Shown: positions 57,411 through 64,000 of the stretch, in pieces
Layout: each line of letters opens with the position of its first letter
Numbering within the stretch: the stretch's first letter is position 1
Made by a program: the position numbers and the translations under genes
Notes under the pieces: model-generated
The model's database searches: none
What the model saw: only the letters and a program-made list of their open reading frames with translations
Told to the model about the DNA's origin: nothing
Assembly: GCF_023101765.2 (NCBI RefSeq)
Contig: NC_064216.1
Coordinates: 5,546,501 to 5,610,500, forward strand
Reading direction: 5' to 3'
DNA: 64,000 nucleotides
Origin: Spodoptera frugiperda
Lineage: Eukaryota; Arthropoda; Insecta; Lepidoptera; Noctuidae

Positions 57411-57580
57411 GAGTGCTTTTCCACCTATGTAGATATGCTACGAAGATGTAAATCAGAAGCTATGTGACCATTTCACCCGATACTAATTTGTAGTACGTAT
57501 GTAGCTGTGCGAGGAAGATGCGCAGCTTGAGTATGCGATGTATCGATAGTAAGGAAGCCATCCACAACCCACATTATGAT
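57411..57580 (-). mobile_element. Truncated, inverted relative of the 401-667 MITE
   Basis: The words GAGTGCTTTTCCACCTATGT, GATATGCTACGAAGATG, AGCTATGTGACC, GTAGCTGTGCGAGGAAGATG, CGCAGCTTGAGTATGCGATG and GAAGCCATCC correspond in order to the reverse complement of the interior of the element at 401-667. Only one terminal repeat is kept, and it is diverged; the far end is missing. It supports a dispersed MITE family with old copies. Confidence 0.6.
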
Positions 57581-60203
57581 TCATTCAACTTTTAACCATC
57601 ACAACTGTCATAATCGCTGTCATAACAAATTCATAGATTTGTAATAGATTAAGTTTCTTCAAGATATATGTTCTGAACCTAATTTAATAATCCTTAGCCC
57701 AATTCCATTACTAAACTAGGGCTTTCGTTTGGCCTTGTACCCGAAGTTACGTCCACAAGCCCAACGAGGCAAACACTCAAACAAATATAGCTTTTTAATA
57801 TCATTTTTGCTTTTATCTAATCATATCTGATTTTGTTTGATGAAATACTTTTTAATAAAACCTCGTCGACTCTCGCTTTAATTAACAATACATTTATTGT
57901 ATTCGTTGGATGGAATATCTTATTTTCACTTAGTTCAGAACAATGCGTTATGAAATGGGATTACGTAAATACATTTCTATTTACATTTTGATCTCTGTAT
58001 TTGAAGAGTGAGTCAGTATTGAGTCATGAAGTTTCCCTTATTAAAATGGTCTGATCGTCCAATTTGTCGTAAATCTTTGCGGTCGAGAGGATAGAAACTT
58101 TGCTCCTTATTGCTCCATTAAGTGCAGGACCTTCTTTTTCGTTAATTTGCCCATTGTGAACTTTCGAAATGACTTTGGACTAATTTTAAGTTCAATAAAG
58201 AAGTTTAAGTAATTTCTTTTCCTGTTTTCCTTCTTAGATTTTAAGTCAAAACAATGAAATTTTTAACCAAATTGAAATTATTTGTTCAAAGATAAAAAAC
58301 ATAAACATGATTATGGCTCTAATCTCAGAGTTCAGTAAAGAACAAAATGTTAACATGACAGAGGCCCGAGGGGCAGGTAGTCTGTCAGACCAGTCACGGT
58401 TCTGACTCATAGGTGTCTCATTGTATCATTGCCAAGAAGCCAAACAAATCTTCTAACCAATGTGCAAAATCAACCTCACTCTTATAACAAAGCAATTAGA
58501 TTCAGAGTTGTTTAACAATCGTTTATCAAACGTCTAATAACTTGTAGTCTATGTAACAGTCTTGCAGTCTGAATAAATCGGCGATGGTGTAATACTGTGA
58601 GACAGTGGCCGTTGTTTGCAAATAGAATATGCAATGAGACTGTAATACTTTTTCTACTGGCATTTTCTAGGCACGTTTTAATATGCTTCCTTATATTTGA
58701 GAAATTGGCAGGTAAAAGTATTGGGGCGCCTAAACTGGCTTTTAGTACTTTTTAGTTTTCTAGTCACGTTGGCAGTCTATGCAATTCTTAGTTCCTTGGT
58801 TTGATGTCCTAATGCTGGTTGATAGTTAGTCAGATTTGCTTTTTTTTTAAGAACGCAACTTTGAATGTTACAATTCTAATTCTATTTTTTGTACGATAAT
58901 AGTCATGCTTAGTGCATCGTTTAATAAAACGAGAACTGCTCGAAATATAACGAATCTAATTTGTTTCTAGAACTTTTTAGATTTTATCTGCGATTTTAAA
59001 ATTAGAAATAACGTTGTTATATTATATTCAACATTAGTTCTCATTATTTAAAGTCTTATTTCTGTTGTTTGTTAAATTAGTTATGCACCTATTGTTTCAT
59101 TCGAAGCTATGTAGTTGTTTTTCTCAACAATTCATTCATATTTAGTAACATTTCTTTTAAAAACTTCTACACATTTATTTTATCTCTAGTTTCGTTTATT
59201 AACATTACTCATACAGCTACCTATCTACAATTTTCTATTTTCATCTTTCTATTTTTAAAATAGGGTGTTCTAAAATTGTCTACTACACAGTATGCTCTTG
59301 AAAATCTCACACCTGCGAAGTACTATGAAAAATGATTTATTAAACCCAATTATTTTTTAAAATATTATAGTAACCATTAATGAAAGTTCACGTAAACATG
59401 TTATAAATATACGCACCTGTGTAAATTGAGGTTAAACTATGTGGTATGTGGTATCTTTAATAGCTATAGGTGGCTGGTGAGGCATTAACATTGAAACTAT
59501 TGTGTAAACAAATGAATTACGTAGGAACACACGTGATCATTTATTTTAGTGCCCAAAAACATTAAAGTTAATAAATAATTGGTCAAATCAGGTGCTAGAG
59601 TTAAAATAATTTTAATTTGAGCTTTAAATCATGCAAAATGTACCTTCCGTTTTCCAAAATTCATTGACAGATACATTGTTGGAATTGAATTCTGAGAGAT
59701 ACTCAAAGGTACCTACTATTAGGTACTCTTCGAAAATATACACAAATGTACTATCGCAGGTATTCATGAGATATGTGAGGGACACTCATAATAAAATTTA
59801 AATATTAAAGTAAAATTGCATTAATAAACACCTCACTAACAATGACGGGAAAATGAATAACCACATCAAATTAAACACGCTTTTGTCTAACAAATAAATA
59901 CGTAACTTCACAGTCGGTAGCCACGTAATGAACAGTATAGAACAATTATTAAACCGTCGGTGCGCACTCCATACAAAACATCGTTATCCGTGTATTATAT
60001 GAAAAAGTGATCAACGAATTTTGCAATAACTTCATTTCGTATAATGACCCTTATTTATGGCGGATTAACGTTTAAAATTAATTATAGACGGAATATCTTC
60101 GACATTTCCTTGTATTATAGCAGTTTTGTTTCGTGTGTATTATGTGCGAACGTGTTCTAATTAGGTATCTTCGTATAATACTGTTTATATAAATAAATAA
60201 ATT
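57581..60203. other. Intronic DNA up to the 10-codon exon
   Basis: AT-rich DNA with no supportable exon. No clear TATA or consensus Inr could be placed for the short coding exon that follows. Its probable leader, about 60000-60203, is unremarkable and ends in an AAATAAATAAAT run containing an in-frame stop just before the ATG. Confidence 0.45.
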
Positions 60204-60233
60204 ATGGGCAAACCTGACTTGCTCACCCCAGAC
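60204..60233 (+). CDS. Candidate alternative first coding exon, 10 codons (Rapgap1 locus)
   Basis: ATGGGCAAACCTGACTTGCT and CACCCCAGAC are followed at once by a strong donor GTAAGT (60234). The start has A at -3 and G at +4 (good context) and an in-frame TAA two codons upstream, so the ATG is well defined. The peptide is MGKPDLLTPD and the exon ends in phase 0, like the GoLoco exon and the other two candidate first exons. MGKP is not an N-myristoylation signal I would trust, and T8-P9 is a possible proline-directed kinase site. Ten codons cannot be identified by homology. The call rests on start context, donor strength and phase. Confidence 0.45.
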
Positions 60234-61059
60234 GTAAGTAAGTACATTTTATTTTGTTTATTATATTCATATATGTGACAAAATAAATACTATTCATGAG
60301 ACTTCATCTTGTTTTTCATTAATGTTGGTGTTTATTCTGTTGACGTGTCTTATAATAATAAATAAATAAATGAAACTTGAAATTATGAATCGCAATAAAG
60401 TTTATTTATAAATAAAGACTACGTGTCACTAATTTAATTTAAACCTATTTAAATAATTAGTTCTGTCAACTGCATACCTACTTCTCTCATATTCTGTAGT
60501 ACAAAGATCCATTTAATTTTAAACTCTATTACATATAGATATAAAAGTTGTTTCTCCGAAATTTCGAGCTAGTATATTTGGGAACTGCATCTGCGCAATC
60601 GATTAGATGCGACTGAACTAAAAATAGTGTTCGTGAAGTGACCTAGTAAAGGAGTTTAAAAGATTTTATTTTCTGGAGAGAAAAACTCGCATCGCACACG
60701 ACATTATTCGAAGTTTAGAATCGTTTACAAGACGAATATTTTTATTTATATCTTAATTACGTGAGTTTTCTTAATATAAAATGAGCTTACATAAATAATA
60801 CTCTTTAAAATAAAATTACACATAATAATGTTTTAGTTTCAGCTAAACATAATATTCTATTTAGGCCATCAGAAGGAAAACGCAGGCAAGGTAATGTAGC
60901 GTTGAAGGATATTAACATTATGATTAATATTTACACCACATTGTTATTTAAATATAGATATATATATAGACACATGCCTAACGATATGAATATTAGACTT
61001 ATGTATGAATACATCATGGTCAATTAATAACATCTGCTGTTGTACAAAAGATAAAATAC
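60234..61059. other. Intronic DNA, no exon seen
   Basis: AT-rich; includes TATATATATAG near 60958-60969. No exon. Confidence 0.45.
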
Positions 61060-61203
61060 ATAAATACATATATAAACTCACGTCTGTCTCCCTTAGGGGT
61101 AGGCAGAGACAATGTAACGCAAATTGTTACGAATCTTACATACCTCTTTCGCTTCATGAACAGTCATCATTCTTTTCATGCATGCTGGTCGGTTAAGGAT
61201 ACT
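61060..61203. repeat. Dispersed repeat (CTCACGTCTGTCTCCC...GGGGTAGGCAGAG type)
   Basis: ATATAAACTCACGTCTGTCT, CCCTTAGGGGTAGGCAGAGA, ACATACCTCTTTCGCTTCAT, GAACAGTCATCATTCTTTTC and ATGCATGCTGGTCGGTTAAG follow the order of a high-copy moth repeat. It shares its GGGGTAGGCAGAG core with the short retroposon at 25277-25386. The + frame 61005-61196 is an artefact of it. Confidence 0.6.
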
Positions 61204-63000
61204 TTAAAAAAAAGGATGAATTAACTGGGATATTAAGTTAAAAATGAGTTATATTTTAACATTACAATTTCTAACGCAGTTTAAAATATTTTATTTCTGG
61301 CAATAGTAATAATTTGTTACCTATACCGATCAAACTATGTCAGTATCAAAATTACAGTTCAATACTTAGTTATACATAAAACTATTTTGCAAAAACTAAT
61401 ATTCTTCTGTTCTATATAAAAACATGGATGTACTAAAATACACCTTGCAAAAATGGATATGCTTCCTACGTATTTGGAGTAGGTATCGGCCGACGCGACG
61501 TTACCTAAGTTATGTCAGTTGTGCACTCTATTGTTATTGCAATAAAACGTGACTTTCATAAATACGGTTCAATCAAAGAGTATTTTTTACTCTCCATCAA
61601 TGTGATTGTTACGTATTCTTAGAAAAGTCTTTGAACAGAAAATGCCGGTCATTGAACACTCGATTGACACCAGTACATGCAATGCTGCGACCATTCGAGC
61701 GACTGATTGATATATAATTACTGAGTTTTTCATGTACGTAACAATACATTACATACATAATTCTTTGTGACATTGTCTTTTGGTATAATGAAACTGTCTT
61801 CGGCATCAAAATCTCTTAATTTATAATTCGCTCGACTTGGAAATTTGTGTTACGGCCGTACTCTGAGTCATTTAATGGTTACCTAACCGAGTCCTTAGCA
61901 ATTGGCGTCAATACAAAATCGTTACTAAAGAATAATTTAAGTAATCATTAAATATTTCTGAGTACGGTAAATAAATTAAAAAGATTAAGTATTATCTATT
62001 AGTATTACCTTACAGATGATTTATTCAAATTGCCAAAAAAAACCCAATTGAAAACGATTTATCTAACTTCAGGCCATCACTACTACCATACACCACCATC
62101 AACAGATTCAACTTCAAGTGACTACCACCGGCAATTTCCATAGATTTAATCAGGATTTGTATTCAAATACATAATAGGTTTAAATTGTTGTAAATCAGGC
62201 AACGGATGAGTGAACTTGAATGACATGTCCGTTCGGTTTCCAATCCAAGTAGTATATATTTAAAGTTACATATCACGTGCCCATTGATATCCATTCCAAC
62301 GGAATAATTTTGTAAATTACCTCTTTTTTGATCACCTCGTTATGCATTGTGTACGGATAATGTGTTGTGTTGAATGCTGTAATGATTAATGTGTTTATTT
62401 TCTAGGTTTCTAGATTTTTCTTATTGAAATCGAACTTTTAGGAATCTTTTTAGTGGTAGAAACGTTGACAAGTTTCAGAAAAGACGACATATATTAAAAA
62501 AGATAGTACGAATTTATAAATATTATTTAAAATTATGATTATAACATAAATGAACTCGGTTCGTTCCGATGCGAAAAAAAAAACACGCTTTCGCATTAGC
62601 AGTAATATAAGTACCTAACTATTTCAGTAACTTAAGTAAGCTTCACCAATAAAACCGAAGACCAATTACCTGTTCAATCAAATTTCTAATTTAAAGTAAT
62701 CTTTCTATCAATATAACACCTGTATCTACTTCAAGTACTTCATACCTATGTAATAAGACAGTAAAAACGATCACTCTAACACCAATTACGTACGTATTTG
62801 CGACCATTCGACTGTAGCATAGTGTTACGGCTTGCTTTCATTACAGACTGAACTGGATACTAAATGGTGTAATATTTCTGTAAGAACGAGAAATTGTGTT
62901 ACAGTCTATTCGTTTGACGAATTTATTGTTAGTAAATAGGCATACAAATACAAATTATTATTTGTCCATAATGCAGTAGGTTTTCGTATTTGTAATAAAT
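61204..63000. other. No gene seen
   Basis: AT-rich and without exons. A TCAGTTG initiator word at 61515 (A61517) follows a CG-rich bit (TATCGGCCGACGCGACG) but has neither TATA nor DPE. The frame 61609-61809 (-) is chance. Confidence 0.45.
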
Positions 63001-63084
63001 ATTAAGGGCCTTCAATTAAAGTAAATACTTTAATTACGTACGTAATTGGTGTTAAAGTAAATACTTTAATTGAAGGTCCTTTAT
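63001..63084. repeat. Foldback element / long hairpin
   Basis: Two 33-bp arms (63001-63033 and 63052-63084) are complementary except at a few bases. The arm core is CTTCAATTAAAG followed by TAAATACTTTAA. The 18-bp spacer starts with the perfect palindrome TTACGTACGTAA. The arms themselves are partly self-complementary. It could be a tiny foldback MITE or a hairpin-RNA source. No terminal target duplication could be assigned. Confidence 0.75.
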
Positions 63085-63782
63085 ATTGATGGATATATTA
63101 TATGGAGACCCAGGTTGGTAGATTTCGCTAAATGACTTAAAAATCCGCTGTCTTGTAATAATCATTAAAGGGTTAAACATTTTGGCTTAGGAAAAATTAT
63201 ACCTAGTATTTGCCAAAATTTTCTAGTATGTTGCGAGTACATAATGACGGTCAAAAAATGTTTGTTCTCATAATAGGGTAGATACCATAAGCCGACACTA
63301 AGCCATTGCCAAATAGTTTCTAGTAATTATGAAAATAACAAAACATTGACCTTTCTAGTTGAGAAATACAAAGAAACGCAGTAGTTCTAAACCGTTCCAA
63401 AATTGACTTAGCAACCAAATGAATGAAGAAATAAACAATATTTTACATTTAAACGAACTAATTAATATCACTGAAAGTTCATTTTAGCTTAGCATTGTCG
63501 GGGCGCTATTCATTAGAAACCTTTCAATAGACTGGTTGAAAATAATTGGCTATCAAAAGTACTTCAGGTGACTTAAATTGTGGAAATAGTACGCCCACTT
63601 GGTAAATTGTCTTTTTTCAAATGATCATAGGTTCACAAAGAGAGTAATTACTTCTATTACTTCTAAATACAGTAATCCTAAAGAGTCGATCCCTAGTAGA
63701 GAACTGGCAAATTGTAACGTTAAAATCATAATCTTTTGTTCCCAATCCCATTTCCGCAAACAACTTGACGCATTCAAAAACG
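63085..63782. other. No gene seen
   Basis: AT-rich. The 62-codon + frame (63599-63787) and 104-codon minus frame (63625-63939) overlap each other and lack any splice or domain support. Confidence 0.4.
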
Positions 63783-63817
63783 TATAAACAAAAAAGCAGA
63801 TGAAAAGCGTCAGTTGT
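63783..63817 (+). promoter_or_regulatory. Orphan TATA + consensus Inr core promoter at the window edge
   Basis: TATAAACA (63783-63790) precedes TCAGTT, with A63812 as start; the first T of the TATA box is 29 bp upstream, the canonical spacing, and the Inr matches TCAKTY exactly. A 45-codon frame starts at 63824 (MLIKIKLRSCNKRDAELCKN...) and ends at 63959-63961; it is unlike any family I know. The transcript would continue beyond the window. It could be another alternative start of the same locus or a new gene. Confidence 0.42.
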
Positions 63818-63823
63818 ATAGAA

Positions 63824-63961
63824 ATGCTTATCAAAATTAAGCTTCGCAGTTGCAACAAACGCGATGCGGAGCTGTGTAAAAATAAATTATGTAGCAATGA
63901 GGTTTCATCACATGCACCTGGCAGGCTAGATGTTGACACACACTGGCAGGCTGCGTTGTGA
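63824..63961 (+). CDS. Small ORF downstream of the orphan promoter, 45 codons
   Basis: The ATG lies only 12 nt after the predicted start at 63812. The frame is Lys/Arg/Cys-rich in its first half (LIKIKLRSCNKRDAELCKNK) and ends DTHWQAAL before TGA. No domain, signal peptide or homologue is recognised. Given the very short leader, it may be an upstream ORF in a longer 5' untranslated region rather than a true gene. Confidence 0.2.
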   Translation: MLIKIKLRSCNKRDAELCKNKLCSNEVSSHAPGRLDVDTHWQAAL

Positions 63962-64000
63962 CACGGGAGAAGAATTGAACGTTTTGAATTTGACTAGGTT

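Noticed and set aside
61515..61520. TCAGTT initiator word
   Set aside because: Neither a TATA box at -30 nor a DPE at +28, and no exon follows.
63625..63939. 104-codon minus frame
   Set aside because: Overlaps two + frames and a core promoter, with hydrophobic low-information sequence and no splice support.
1..64000. Prokaryotic features (operons, RBS, CRISPR, IS elements, phage)
   Set aside because: None seen: no dense genes, no direct-repeat arrays, and spliceosomal signals plus lepidopteran repeats show a eukaryotic nuclear genome.

Overview
This 64 kb window is AT-rich, non-bacterial nuclear DNA. It is dominated by introns and dispersed-repeat debris, and I judge it to be from a moth or butterfly (Lepidoptera, probably Noctuoidea-like). 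The grounds are frequent short motifs of the TAGGTACCTA kind, LINE 3' tails containing GCTTACCATCAGGTGATCCG, the GTGTCAGACTCTTACTG / CCCCGTTCCTACTCCTG repeat (three copies), the GGGGTAGGCAGAG repeat (two copies) and spliceosomal signals. I see no operons, ribosome binding sites, CRISPR arrays, rRNA or intact tRNA genes. Nearly all open frames of 60-125 codons are chance frames in AT-rich DNA.

The one confidently recognised coding element is an internal exon on the + strand (9940-10087). It encodes a GoLoco (Gi/o-binding) motif, ELFELLERVQCSRLDDQR, followed by LPPYFSQ, and it ends in phase 0 at a consensus donor. This arrangement fits Rap1 GTPase-activating protein (Rap1GAP / Rapgap1). The RapGAP catalytic domain is not in the window and would lie downstream. 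On this reading most of the window is the 5' part of a very large Rapgap1 locus.

Downstream of the GoLoco exon lie three candidate alternative 5' exons. Each has a plausible start codon and each ends in phase 0 at a donor: 23167-23394 (76 codons), 50640-50747 (36 codons) and 60204-60233 (10 codons). A candidate symmetric 60-nt cassette exon sits at 41654-41713, also phase 0/0. The shared phase suggests a promoter-swapping design in which different N-termini, all lacking GoLoco, are spliced onto one common downstream body. The 76- and 36-codon N-termini each contain an R-R-x-S kinase-type site. Putative core promoters accompany two of them: Inr plus an exactly spaced DPE-like GGACA near 22768, and a consensus Inr near 50477. 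A possible non-coding first exon lies at 45281-45388. Two TATA+Inr core promoters with canonical spacing (about 29942/29971 and 63783/63812) have no recognised gene.

The rest is intronic or intergenic: a MITE-like element (401-667) and a truncated inverted relative (57411-57580), a LINE reverse-transcriptase remnant (about 7884-8003), LINE 3' tails, tRNA-related SINE debris, a short retroposon with a perfect 12-bp target-site duplication (25277-25386), and several strong palindromes or hairpins. One hairpin begins 20 nt after the GoLoco donor. All exon joins are inferred from splice signals and phase; none is confirmed by transcript data.
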